DNA of 11,629 bases from Symbiodinium natans (GCA_905221605.1 CAJNDS010000867.1:45001-56629), one strand, 5' to 3'. Shown: positions 1 to 6,027, numbered from the stretch's first letter. Made by a program: numbers and translations. The notes: generated from the letters alone by a model not told the origin.

Positions 1-1
1 T

Positions 2-358
2 TCTCGACTCTCAGCAGACAGCCAGAGGCGATTGGTGACCTCTGTAGGCATAGGCGCCTGCTGTTGCTTTCTGGGCGTACAAGCGGCCCCCTCTGAAGGG
101 CCCATACTATCAGAGACCATGCAACCGCTCTTAGACTCTGGGACCCTGACCTTAAGAATGCTCCTTGGCTCCAAAAGGTCCACCTTCAAGAGCTACGTGG
201 AGATCTCTCGCCTGGATGAGTTCGATGCCGTTGTCGTGCGGGAGGAAGAGAGCTGCGAAGCTGCCTGGCGGCATGGCGTCCCCCCCCCCCCAAAGCCCCC
301 AAAGAACAACGACAGCCTAAGCCTGAGACCCAAAGCCCCCCTAAACCCTAAACCCTAA
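2..358 (+). CDS. Partial open frame at window edge, product unknown
   Basis: The frame is open from the left window edge, so the true start lies outside; the first in-frame ATG is internal. Residues from about LGSKRSTFKSY through DAVVVREEESCEAAWRHG use mostly codons ending in G or C and look like a real charged, soluble protein stretch, as expected for dinoflagellate coding DNA. The frame then runs through a 12-C tract (280-291), giving a proline run, and enters the first CCCTAAA array, where it reads LNPKP and stops. Real coding sequence probably ends before or near the C tract, with the array lying in an intron or 3' flank. I recognise no domain. It may be the last exon of a gene starting upstream, or a decayed fragment. 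Confidence 0.3.
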   Translation, partial: SRLSADSQRRLVTSVGIGACCCFLGVQAAPSEGPILSETMQPLLDSGTLTLRMLLGSKRSTFKSYVEISRLDEFDAVVVREEESCEAAWRHGVPPPPKPPKNNDSLSLRPKAPLNPKP

Positions 359-480
359 ACCCTAAAACCTAGACCCTAGACCCTAGACCCTAAACCCTAA
401 ACCCTAAACCCTAAACCCTAAAACCCTAGACCCTAAAACCCTAAACCCTAAACCCTAAACCCGAAACCCTAAAACCTAAA
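339..480 (-). repeat. Interstitial telomere-like array, CCCTAAA on plus strand
   Basis: This is about 140 bp of CCCTAAA units with point variants, including three consecutive CCCTAGA units and several CCCTAAAA units. It follows directly on the proline-rich end of the partial open frame. The variants show an aged array rather than a fresh chromosome end. Confidence 0.95.
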
Positions 481-604
481 CAACCATGGGATGCAAGCTA
501 GGTCGGCGCCCGCGGCCCCAAGGCAAGGGAAGGCCCATTAAAGCTTAAATCCTGAAGCCCCAAGCTAGCAAGCCCACAGTGTTGCAGGCTTCCTAGGTCC
601 TTTG

Positions 605-689
605 CCTAAACCCTAAACCCTCAACCCTAAACCCTAAACCCTAAACCCTAAACCCTAAACCCTAAACCCCAAACCCTAAACCCTAAACC
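605..689 (-). repeat. Interstitial telomere-like array, CCCTAAA
   Basis: About twelve CCCTAAA units with one CCCTCAA and one CCCCAAA variant. The 124 bp between this and the preceding array (481-604) are unique sequence rich in AAGC and GCCC, with no recognisable gene. Confidence 0.95.
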
Positions 690-1126
690 AGGGGGCTTGG
701 GACTTGGGTGAGGCGGTGCGCAGCCGGACTTACTGACGAGCAGCGACAGTGACCTGATTCACTGATTGCGGTCGTTCGTTGTGCTCGTCTCTCGTGGAGT
801 TTCATGTGAACTGCACGGACCGACGCAAGCAATCAATCTTCTTCTACAGGGGGCAGAAGCCCTGGCTGAGGCCATGCTCCTAACTTTCACCGCCCTACGC
901 ACCCCCTAACCGTCAAAATGATGGTTCCCCTAGGTGTACCCTATAAGGGCCACCCTATAACAGTATCTGGCCATAATTTAGAGAAGTGACCATATGAGGG
1001 GCATGGCACTAAGCTTGAGGCAACTGCAAGCGCCCTTTCTTCAAGTTTTTTTTTTGCATGCGCGATGCTAGCTTGCCGAGGGCTGGGCTCTTTGGGTCGT
1101 TTGGGCTTCCGTCTTAAATTTATCTA
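690..1126. other. Unique spacer carrying the left part of duplication copy A
   Basis: This 437-bp stretch has no convincing reading frame. It holds two landmarks shared with 3629-3865: a 30-bp block at 854-883 and an identical 15-mer at 995-1009. It also contains a ten-T run at 1046-1055. I see no promoter or RNA gene that I can defend. Confidence 0.6.
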
Positions 1127-1287
1127 CCCTAAACCCTAAAACCTAAACTCTAAACCCTCAACCCTAAACCCTAGACCCTAGACCCCAGACCCCTGACCCT
1201 GAAAAAAGGGAGCGTGCATGGGAGCCACGAAGTCGCGTGCAAAGGAATCGCATCGAATCGCGACCCATACCGCAGCCCGACGGTTTC
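854..1287 (+). repeat. Diverged duplication, copy A (partner 3629-4060)
   Basis: Three blocks occur in the same order in both copies. Block 1 (854-883 versus 3629-3658) matches at 26 of 30 positions. Block 2 (995-1009 versus 3851-3865) is an identical 15-mer reading TGAGGGGCATGGCAC. Block 3 (1214-1287 versus 3987-4060) matches at about 55 of 74 positions without gaps. In this copy a CCCTAAA array (1127-1201) lies between blocks 2 and 3. With it removed, the spacing is 144 bp, against 136 bp in copy B. The family is unidentified; it could be an old transposon or a segmental duplication. Confidence 0.7.
1127..1201 (-). repeat. Interstitial telomere-like array, degenerate CCCTAAA
   Basis: About ten units, many altered (CCCTAGA, CCCCAGA, CCCTGA). 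It sits inside duplication copy A at a place where copy B has no array, so it probably arrived after the duplication. Confidence 0.9.
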
Positions 1288-1353
1288 GCAGAACTCGATT
1301 TCGACAAGACCGGCGCTTCCCTTGGGGCGCGAGGGTCAGGGTTTAGGGTTTAG
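1168..1353 (+). CDS. Open island between arrays, candidate exon, product unknown
   Basis: The frame opens in the degenerate C-type array, is continuous across the whole unique island (1202-1337), and stops in the second unit of the following G-type array. The island encodes a plausible stretch ending RPIPQPDGFAELDFDKTGAS. There is no ATG near the start, so if coding it is an internal exon. Block 3 of the duplication lies inside it. The partner copy at 3987-4060 keeps the same frame, including an EPRSR motif, but hits a TGA immediately after the block. Protein identity there is only about 46 percent for 74 percent DNA identity, which looks neutral and argues against conserved coding. Confidence 0.2.
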   Translation, partial: TLDPRPQTPDPEKRERAWEPRSRVQRNRIESRPIPQPDGFAELDFDKTGASLGARGSGFRV

Positions 1354-1443
1354 GGTTTAGGGTTTAGGGTTTAGGGTTTAGGGTTTAGGGTTTAGGGTTT
1401 AGGGTTTAGGGTTTCGGGTTTCGGGTTTCGGGTTTCGGGTTTT
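1338..1443 (+). repeat. Interstitial telomere-like array with TTTCGGG block
   Basis: Ten perfect TTTAGGG units (1342-1411) are followed without interruption by four perfect TTTCGGG units (1412-1439). The sharp boundary shows that the variant was amplified locally rather than arising by scattered mutation. Confidence 0.97.
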
Positions 1444-1650
1444 AGAGTTAGGTCGGTTTGGGCTTGATGCGGCGCCGACCACCAGTGTGCACGGTTGGTG
1501 GAAGAGTCAACAGCAGACCTAATTTCGATATTGCCCTGTCTTCCTTGCGCAATTCCCGAGTGGGCCAAGCTCCGATTCAATCTTGCAGAAGTTCTGCCGC
1601 GCTGTGAAGGATGGCACTGGAGTCAGCCGATGGTCTTACGAAGGTCATCG
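1444..1650 (+). other. Unique island with a weak open frame
   Basis: One plus frame is open from about 1468 to the TAG in the following array, roughly 66 codons without an initiating ATG. It contains a coding-like stretch ISILPCLPCAIPEWAKLRF. I recognise no family. A shorter minus-strand frame exists but runs into repeat-encoded LNPKP. Confidence 0.3.
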
Positions 1651-1771
1651 GTTTTTGGGGTTTAGCTTCAGGGTTTTGGGGTTTCGGGTTTAGGCCTCAG
1701 GGTTAACAACCTACGTAAACCCTGTAGTCTGAACCCTAAACCCTAAACCCTAAGCCCTAAACTCTAAAACC
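1651..1771. repeat. Head-to-head pair of degenerate telomere-like arrays
   Basis: Degenerate TTTAGGG units (1651-1705) are followed after about nine bases by CCCTAAA units (1715-1771). The G-rich strand runs directly into the C-rich strand. This is the polarity expected where two chromosome ends have joined, although both arms are short and decayed. Confidence 0.8.
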
Positions 1772-1842
1772 AATCAGGGAGCCGGTCCTTATTGCGGCTA
1801 TCGGAACCTTACTCGAGGAAGTTCTTGGGAGGGGAGGAGGGG

Positions 1843-1976
1843 TTTAGGCTTTAGGCTTTAGGCTTTAGGCTTTAGGCTTTAGGCTTTAGGCTTTAGGCTT
1901 TAGGCTTTAGGCTTTAGGCTTTAGGCTGGCTTTAGGCTGGCTTTAGGCTTTAGGGTTTCGGGTTTAGGGCTTAGGG
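1843..1976 (+). repeat. Homogeneous TTTAGGC variant array
   Basis: Twelve perfect TTTAGGC units run from 1843 to 1926. The last of them overlaps the first of two 11-mers TTTAGGCTGGC (1920-1930 and 1931-1941). One further TTTAGGC and then TTTAGGG, TTTCGGG, TTTAGGG and CTTAGGG follow. The only change from the canonical unit is the final G to C, and it is uniform across the array. Confidence 0.97.
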
Positions 1977-2085
1977 TGTAGCTTGGGTCAGCTGAACGCA
2001 ATAGTGTGAAGACATGCCCAATCACAACTCACTGCGAAACCGAACCGGAGCCAGCCCAAACCAAGCCAACCAAGCATAACTCACA

Positions 2086-2555
2086 GAAAGGGGACGGTCT
2101 GGGCCGAAGGACCCTCTCATAGAAAGCTCAGGCGTGAATAGGTTGCAAGTTGTGGGGCACTTGGGGCCAGAAGGCAGAGGACACCCCTTCAGGTTGCGAA
2201 GGAAACGGTCTGGGCCGAAGGGCCCTCTCAGAGAAAACTCAAGCGTGGATAGGTTGCAGTTTGAGGGTCACTTGGGGCCATATGCCATAAGGCAAAGCAT
2301 ACCCCTTCACATTATTGCGAAGGGGACGGTCTGGGCCTGCAGCTTGGGTTACTTGAGGCCACAAGACAAAGGACACCCCTTCAGGTTGCTGCGAAGGGGA
2401 CGTTCTGGGCCGAAGGGCCTTCTCATAGAAAACTCAGGCATGAAAAGGTTGCCAAAGGATTCCCCTTCAGGTTTTTGCGAAGGGGACGGTCTGGGCCGAA
2501 GGGCCCTCTTATGGAAAGCTCAGGCGTGGATGAGTTGCAGGTTGAGGGTCACTTG
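2086..2555 (+). repeat. Degenerate minisatellite, about 112-bp unit, five copies
   Basis: Units start at GAAGGGGACGGTCTGGGCC-like boundaries: 2086, 2198, 2319, 2393 and 2479, with lengths of about 112, 121, 74, 86 and 77 bp. A full unit runs from this motif through CCCTCTCATAGAAA and a GGTTGCAG block to ACACCCCTTCAGGTTGC. Units three and four have lost different internal segments, so shortening was independent. A 140-codon plus frame (2134-2556) spans most of the array, but it lacks an ATG start and simply translates the repeat (HPFRL and GPKG motifs recur), so I do not call it a gene. It is unlike the telomeric repeats and contains none of them. Confidence 0.9.
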
Positions 2556-2570
2556 AACCACCCAAATGGA

Positions 2571-2711
2571 CTTCGGATGGGGGGGGGGTATCCTGTTTAA
2601 AGGCCCGGGCCCCCTCTGGCTTCGGCTGGGGGGGGGGGCCAGGCTCCCCCTCCGAATTGAATTGGGATCGGGCGGGCGGGTGTATCCTGTTTAAAGGCCC
2701 GGGCCTGCCCC
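2571..2711 (+). repeat. GC-rich direct duplication with G-runs
   Basis: A 24-bp sequence containing CCTGTTTAAAGGCCCGGG occurs identically at 2588-2611 and 2682-2705. The first copy is preceded by a ten-G run (2579-2588). An eleven-G run at 2628-2638 follows a similar CTTCGG-rich lead-in, so the block may be a two-unit tandem of about 94 bp with a diverged middle. The G-runs could form quadruplexes. Confidence 0.85.
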
Positions 2712-2863
2712 AGAAGGCGAGGGAGATGACTCTGCTGGGCGACTTTAGCTCGGCGACCCCTCAGGGCCCAGGGCTGTGCCTGGCGGAGGCTCTGCAGCCC
2801 AGCAGAGCCTGCCGTCGTCTCGCTGAGCGCTCGACCGCGCCCGCCTACTTCAATAGAGCTTAG
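2657..2863 (+). CDS. GC-rich open frame, candidate exon, product unknown
   Basis: The frame is open well upstream of 2657 and ends at a TAG at 2861-2863; there is no ATG at its left end. The stretch from about 2706 onward is unique, has strong G/C third-position bias, and reads plausibly (EMTLLGDFSSATPQGPG, then CLAEALQPSRACRRLAER). I recognise no domain. It follows the 24-bp duplication directly and is followed by GGGCGGGCGGG and a TTTAGGG unit. It could be a terminal exon or simply stop-poor GC-rich DNA. Confidence 0.25.
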   Translation: MNWDRAGGCILFKGPGLPQKAREMTLLGDFSSATPQGPGLCLAEALQPSRACRRLAERSTAPAYFNRA

Positions 2864-2865
2864 AG

Positions 2866-3110
2866 GGGGGGCGGGCGGGTTTAGGGAGCTACACTGCGTT
2901 CAAAGGTCTCAGGGTTTTTGTGGTCTTGGAATTTCAGGGCAAGGATCTGGAGTACAGGTGTAGGGTTTGGGGTTTAGGGTTTAGGGATATACATAGGGGG
3001 TTTAGGGGACACATTGTCACCGGGGCTGAATCCTACCGCGGCCACCTCAGCAAACAGTATGTACAGTGTTAACAGCCAGGTTGCTTGATTCCTGCGACAT
3101 CGCAACTCCC
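2866..3110. other. Intergenic stretch with a short TTTAGGG array
   Basis: Short G-type repeats lie at about 2959-2987 and 2999-3008. The rest is unique sequence in which I see no reading frame, RNA or control element that I can support. Confidence 0.6.
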
Positions 3111-3210
3111 AACCCTAAACCCTAAACCCTAAGCCCTAAACCCTAAACCCTAAACCCTGAACCCTAAACCCTAGACCCCAAACCCTAAACCCTAAACCCC
3201 CAAAAACCCT
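3111..3210 (-). repeat. Interstitial telomere-like array, CCCTAAA
   Basis: About fourteen units with CCCTGAA, CCCTAGA and CCCCAAA variants. It is followed after 42 unique bases by a G-type array at 3253-3279, one of the smallest C-island-G brackets in the window. Confidence 0.95.
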
Positions 3211-3252
3211 GAGTCGTTGAAGCATGAAGCTGCGGCCCGGGGCCGAGAGACT

Positions 3253-3279
3253 TTTGGGGTTTAGGGTTTGGGGTTTAGC
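3253..3279 (+). repeat. Short TTTAGGG/TTTGGGG array
   Basis: About four units alternating TTTGGGG and TTTAGGG. It closes the bracket opened by the C-type array at 3111-3210. Confidence 0.85.
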
Positions 3280-3501
3280 TAAACTACAGACTCAGGCGAC
3301 GTGCTGGCGCATAATGAGAGCAACCTGGTTGCGGTCCTTCAAGGTATTTCCCAGGGAGCCCCTATACCCCAAACCATAGAGGGATCCTTAATATGATTCA
3401 GGGAATAATCCTCGTTTAAAAGGTATAAAGGGCACCTGCCGGGAACCTTGTTCCAGGGCCACGACCAAGCGCCACGGGGTGCTTCAGGCCCTGAGCTCGT
3501 G
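3280..3501. other. Unique spacer, no gene seen
   Basis: The stretch contains CCCCTATACCCCAAACC and an AT-richer patch (about 3388-3425). I see no reading frame of note. Confidence 0.5.
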
Positions 3502-3601
3502 GTTCAGGGTTTAGGGCTGTAGGGTCCACGTTTAGGGCTTCGGGTCTCGGGTTTAGGGTTTAGGGTTTCGGGTTTAGGGTTTAGGGCTTCGGATTTCGGG
3601 T
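3502..3601 (+). repeat. Degenerate TTTAGGG array
   Basis: TTTAGGG is mixed with TTTAGGGC, TTTCGGG and GTCTCGGG variants. It directly precedes duplication copy B. Confidence 0.9.
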
Positions 3602-3628
3602 CAATTTTTTCCAACGCCATGCAGGAAC

Positions 3629-4060
3629 CAGAAGCCCCAGCTGGGGCCATGCCCCTAAGGAGACAAGGCACCCCCACAGAGGCCCCCCGCCACCCTCAAT
3701 CGGTTTAGGGTTTAGGGTTTATAGGGTTTAGGGTTTAGTGCACCTTTCCATATATTGGTCCGGATGAGTCATCTTTCTTCCCCTAACATGGTGTGGGATC
3801 TTCGCGATGGAGAAAGACGGCCAATACCCAAGATGCAGATCCGCGTAGATTGAGGGGCATGGCACCCAGCTGGAGTCTCCCTGCCTCCGCATGCCAGCTG
3901 GCAGCCGCCAGCAGGTTCAGCTCTTTGCGTTTTGCCTGCCGTGTTTTGTAGAACGGCAGTTGCCGCAACCCTAGCGCTAAGAAGGTGTGCATGTGAGCCC
4001 AGAAGTCGCGCGCTCATGCATCGCGTCCAATCGCGAGCAATGTCACCGCATGACGATTTC
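3629..4060 (+). repeat. Diverged duplication, copy B (partner 854-1287)
   Basis: This copy carries the same three blocks as copy A (3629-3658, 3851-3865, 3987-4060). A TTTAGGG array (3702-3738) lies between blocks 1 and 2, where copy A has none; the array of copy A lies elsewhere. Thus each copy appears to have gained its own telomere-like insertion after the duplication. Two overlapping minus-strand frames here (about 3769-4017) share no recognisable domain and are not called. Confidence 0.7.
3702..3738 (+). repeat. Short TTTAGGG array inside duplication copy B
   Basis: Five units, one interrupted as TTTATAGGG. Confidence 0.9.
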
Positions 4061-4337
4061 TGAGAGCCAATGTGCGGACAAGTGTTCTGTTAAGGGACGG
4101 ATCTGGTTTGTTATGAAAGGAAGGATAGTACTAGAGTTATATAGGAACTTGTCTTTGAAGGTCATGTGCTCAGGGGGTTTGAGGGTTTAGTCTTATTAGG
4201 CTTCAGGGTTTAGGACTGAGGATCGTAGAGTCTTCCGTCGCGGGACGTGCTGTCCCCATCTAATCTTCTGTTGTCTGTGCCGGAGTGAAAAAGGTATTCT
4301 ATCCGCAGCAAAATGTTTTGTTTCCGTTGGGGGTGTG
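4061..4337. other. Unique spacer, no convincing gene
   Basis: A plus frame ending in the short TTTAGGG patch at 4174-4193 covers part of this stretch, but it shows neither codon bias nor a recognisable motif. The patch of G-type repeat is weak and degenerate. Confidence 0.5.
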
Positions 4338-4357
4338 CCTAAACCCGAAACCCTACT

Positions 4358-4493
4358 TGGAGGTTCATGGTACTTTATTTACCAAGTATAACTGTACCTA
4401 TTGCACACTTACAAGCCCCTTAAGTGCCCTAGTATGGTTACAATACAGTTATAAGTACAGTTACCATTGGTTAAAAAGTACCATGAACCTCCA
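4358..4493. mobile_element. Palindromic MITE-like element, copy 1
   Basis: The element is 136 bp long with perfect 18-bp terminal inverted repeats (4358-4375 and 4476-4493; left end TGGAGGTTCATGGTACTT). The inner sequence is also partly palindromic, so the whole can fold into a long hairpin. It has no coding capacity, as expected for a non-autonomous element. It splits a short C-type array: CCTAAACCCGAAACCC lies left of it and CCCTAGACCCTAGACCC right of it. I see no clear target-site duplication. The superfamily is undetermined. Confidence 0.85.
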
Positions 4494-4515
4494 CGAAAAA
4501 GCCCTAGACCCTAGA

Positions 4516-4547
4516 CCCGAAGAGACATGGCTTCGGGCTTTTTTTTT
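4516..4547 (+). terminator. Hairpin followed by nine T
   Basis: CCCGAAG (4516-4522) pairs with CTTCGGG (4531-4537) around an eight-base loop, followed one base later by nine T (4539-4547). In form this resembles an intrinsic or polymerase III type terminator, but I find no upstream A/B box or RNA gene, so function is doubtful. Confidence 0.25.
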
Positions 4548-4610
4548 ACTCCGGAGTGTCAGAAACATCAGATGTACCTCGGCCCAATCTTCTGAATCTC
4601 GAACCCAGAG

Positions 4611-4671
4611 TCCTGAAACCCTGAACCCTAAACCCCTAAACCCCAAACCCTAAACCCCCCCAAGCCCCAAA
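4611..4671 (-). repeat. Degenerate CCCTAAA array
   Basis: About eight units with CCCTGAA, CCCCTAAA and CCCCAAA variants, lying between MITE copies 1 and 2. Confidence 0.9.
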
Positions 4672-4797
4672 CCAAGCGCAAGCTAAGGATGGTGCTTAGG
4701 AGTTTCTGGCGTATGGGTTCATGGTACTCATGAACTATAACTGTACTTATAACCCACTTGTAAGCCCCTTCAGTGCCCTAATATGGTTATAAGTACA

Positions 4798-4908
4798 GTT
4801 ATAAGTACAGTAACCCTAAACCCTACACCCTAAACCCCAAACCCCAAACCCCAAACCCCAAACCCCAAACCCTAAACCCTAAACCCTAAGCCCGGTTATA
4901 AGTACAGT
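4798..4908. repeat. 14-bp direct repeats flanking the array in MITE copy 2
   Basis: GTTATAAGTACAGT occurs at 4798-4811 and 4895-4908, exactly on both sides of the array. Copy 1 has this sequence once at the corresponding place. It therefore behaves like a target-site duplication or a filled-in staggered break. A caveat is that a partly overlapping tandem of the same motif already exists just to the left (from 4785). Confidence 0.75.
4812..4894 (-). repeat. Telomere-like array inserted in MITE copy 2
   Basis: 83 bp: CCCTAAA-type units at both ends enclose five consecutive CCCCAAA units. Confidence 0.95.
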
Positions 4909-4940
4909 TACAATTAGTTAATAAGTACCATGAACCTCCA

Positions 4941-5082
4941 AACATGGGCCATACTATAGGGGTCGGAATAATCACTGATAGTATTCCCTTGTGGTTCTTT
5001 ATAATTATACTAGAATAACCCCCCCAAAGCCAAATTCTAACTTTTGAGGCCCTATATTAGGCACCCACAGTGGCTCGGATTT
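4941..5082. other. Unique spacer, no gene seen
   Basis: An AT-richer stretch with a short GGAATA...TATTCC hairpin (about 4965-4987). Nothing further can be supported. Confidence 0.4.
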
Positions 5083-5190
5083 TTTTTGGGCTTAGGTTTC
5101 GTGTTTGCTTGTTTTGGGTTTAGGGTTTGGGATTTTGGGCTTAGGGTTTTGCGTTAGGATTCGGGGTTTTGGGTTTAGGATTTAGGGTAC
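5083..5190 (+). repeat. Degenerate TTTAGGG array
   Basis: Loose G-type repeats (TTTTGGGTTTAGGG, TTTTGGGCTTAGGG, TTTAGGATTTAGGG) preceded by an eight-T run. This is one of the most decayed arrays in the window. Confidence 0.75.
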
Positions 5191-5463
5191 GTTTGGGCCT
5201 TATCTCGGACGGGGCCAGTTCGGGTGGGGAGACTTACAGTATTATTAATATTTTCTCCGCGTTCACATCTTCTTTCTTGTTCACATGCTTCTTTACAGGT
5301 TACGTTCTCTTTCTATATTATAAGGAGCGTATGTTATGCAAGAACTGAACGGCCAAGAACACAGATGGTGCGTCCACATGATACTAATTGTACGGGCCAT
5401 TGTATTAATATTGTGTTCTCCTTTAGCATAATAAGGGCCTTAAAGAGTAGTATTAAGGAGTGA
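5179..5463 (+). CDS. Long open frame in AT-richer DNA, product unknown
   Basis: The frame is open for about 94 codons between an in-frame TAG in the preceding array and a TGA. No ATG lies near its left end; the only nearby candidate start is a GTG at 5224. The composition is AT-richer than the flanks, so this much open frame is less expected by chance than in GC-rich islands. The product would be hydrophobic and serine-rich (VTFSFYIIRSVCYART). An 18-bp tandem (5261-5278, 5279-5296) encodes the repeated SH-L/A-S motif. No family is recognised. It may be an exon, a decayed transposon gene, or chance. Confidence 0.2.
   Translation, partial: DLGYVWALSRTGPVRVGRLTVLLIFSPRSHLLSCSHASLQVTFSFYIIRSVCYARTERPRTQMVRPHDTNCTGHCINIVFSFSIIRALKSSIKE
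5261..5296 (+). repeat. 18-bp tandem duplication
   Basis: Two adjacent units beginning GTTCACAT and ending CTTT-rich, diverged at a few positions. Confidence 0.7.
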
Positions 5464-5479
5464 ACAATAGTAATATTAA
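5403..5479. repeat. Imperfect inverted repeat in the AT-rich segment
   Basis: TTAATATT with a downstream TGTTC-TCCTT (5405-5422) pairs with AAGGAGTGAACAATAGTAATATTAA (from 5455) when small bulges are allowed. A similar TATTAATATT-TTCTCC motif occurs in direct orientation at 5240-5258. This could be a decayed hairpin element. Confidence 0.5.
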
Positions 5480-5532
5480 GGTTGGAAAAAGGGCTAGAAA
5501 ATATACGAATTTGGGCTCTGAACAGGATGGGA

Positions 5533-5595
5533 GAACCCTAAACCCTAAACCTCAAACCCTAAACCCTAAACCAACCCTACACCCGCAACCCTAGC
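5533..5595 (-). repeat. Interstitial CCCTAAA array
   Basis: About eight units with CCTCAAA and CCCTACA variants. It opens a C-island-G bracket. Confidence 0.9.
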
Positions 5596-5767
5596 CCAGG
5601 ATCCCTTCAACGGAGACCCGGTAGGGTGGGCCTTGCTGAGGATGCGGCCCACTCGCGCACGGTTTGCCTCCGCGAACTGCACCGACGTCGCCTGGCAGCT
5701 TTTAGGGTTTAGGGTTAGGGTTTGGGGTTTAGGGTTTAGGGTGTCGGGTTTAGGGTTTGGGGTTTAG
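5570..5767 (+). CDS. Open island between arrays, candidate exon, product unknown
   Basis: The unique island (about 5594-5701) is open in this frame for its whole length with strong G/C third-position bias, and reads convincingly: AQDPFNGDPVGWALLRMRPT followed by ARFASANCTDVAWQL. The frame then passes into the G-type array as LGFRVRVWGL and stops. The left edge GCCCAG|GAT resembles a dinoflagellate intron acceptor (AG followed by G). No clear GT donor is visible at the right edge. No ATG opens it, so it would be an internal exon. No domain is recognised. Confidence 0.3.
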   Translation, partial: TNPTPATLAQDPFNGDPVGWALLRMRPTRARFASANCTDVAWQLLGFRVRVWGLGFRVSGLGFGV

Positions 5768-5782
5768 GGTTAGGGTTTAGGG
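5700..5782 (+). repeat. Interstitial TTTAGGG array
   Basis: TTTAGGG mixed with TTAGGG and TTTGGGG units and one GTGTCGGG. It closes the bracket around the open island. Confidence 0.95.
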
Positions 5783-5929
5783 CACTTGGGTTGAGTCCGC
5801 CACCCCAGATAGTATGCTCGAAAAACCGGAAGGCCCTAAAGCGCAATTGTGCGACGTTCTTGAACAACCTAGCCCAAAAAGGTAAGAAGCAGCAAAGCCC
5901 TAAGCCCCGAATAACCTCGAAGAATCCCG
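5783..5929. other. Unique spacer, no gene seen
   Basis: AAGCCC-rich unique sequence without a supportable reading frame. Confidence 0.4.
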
Positions 5930-5995
5930 AAACCCGAATTCACGAAACCCCTAAACCCTAAAACCCTAAACCCTGAACCCTCAACCCTCAAGCCC
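5930..5995 (-). repeat. Degenerate CCCTAAA array
   Basis: CCCGAAA, CCCTAAA, CCCTGAA and CCCTCAA units. Confidence 0.85.
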
Positions 5996-6027
5996 CCGTA
6001 ACTTGAAAGTGTTCGAAAGTCAACACA

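Larger units (their letters stand above)
4714..4940. mobile_element. MITE-like element, copy 2, split by a telomere-like array
   Basis: The right terminal repeat (4923-4940) is identical to that of copy 1. The left end lacks two bases of the TGGAGGTTC motif. The core AAGCCCCTTCAGTGCCCTAA matches copy 1 closely. A C-type array occupies 4812-4894. With the array and one copy of the flanking 14-mer removed, the element is 130 bp and aligns end to end with copy 1. Confidence 0.85.

Noticed and set aside
1342-1439. Possible CRISPR array because of regular short repeats
   Set aside because: Units are contiguous 7-mers without spacers; this is telomere-like satellite.
2134-2556. 140-codon frame across the minisatellite
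   Set aside because: It lacks an ATG start, its motifs recur with the DNA repeat unit, and unit-length changes would shift the frame between copies.
3769-4017. Two overlapping minus-strand frames of 69 and 82 codons
   Set aside because: They overlap in different frames, fall inside the diverged duplication, and neither shows a recognisable motif or consistent codon bias.
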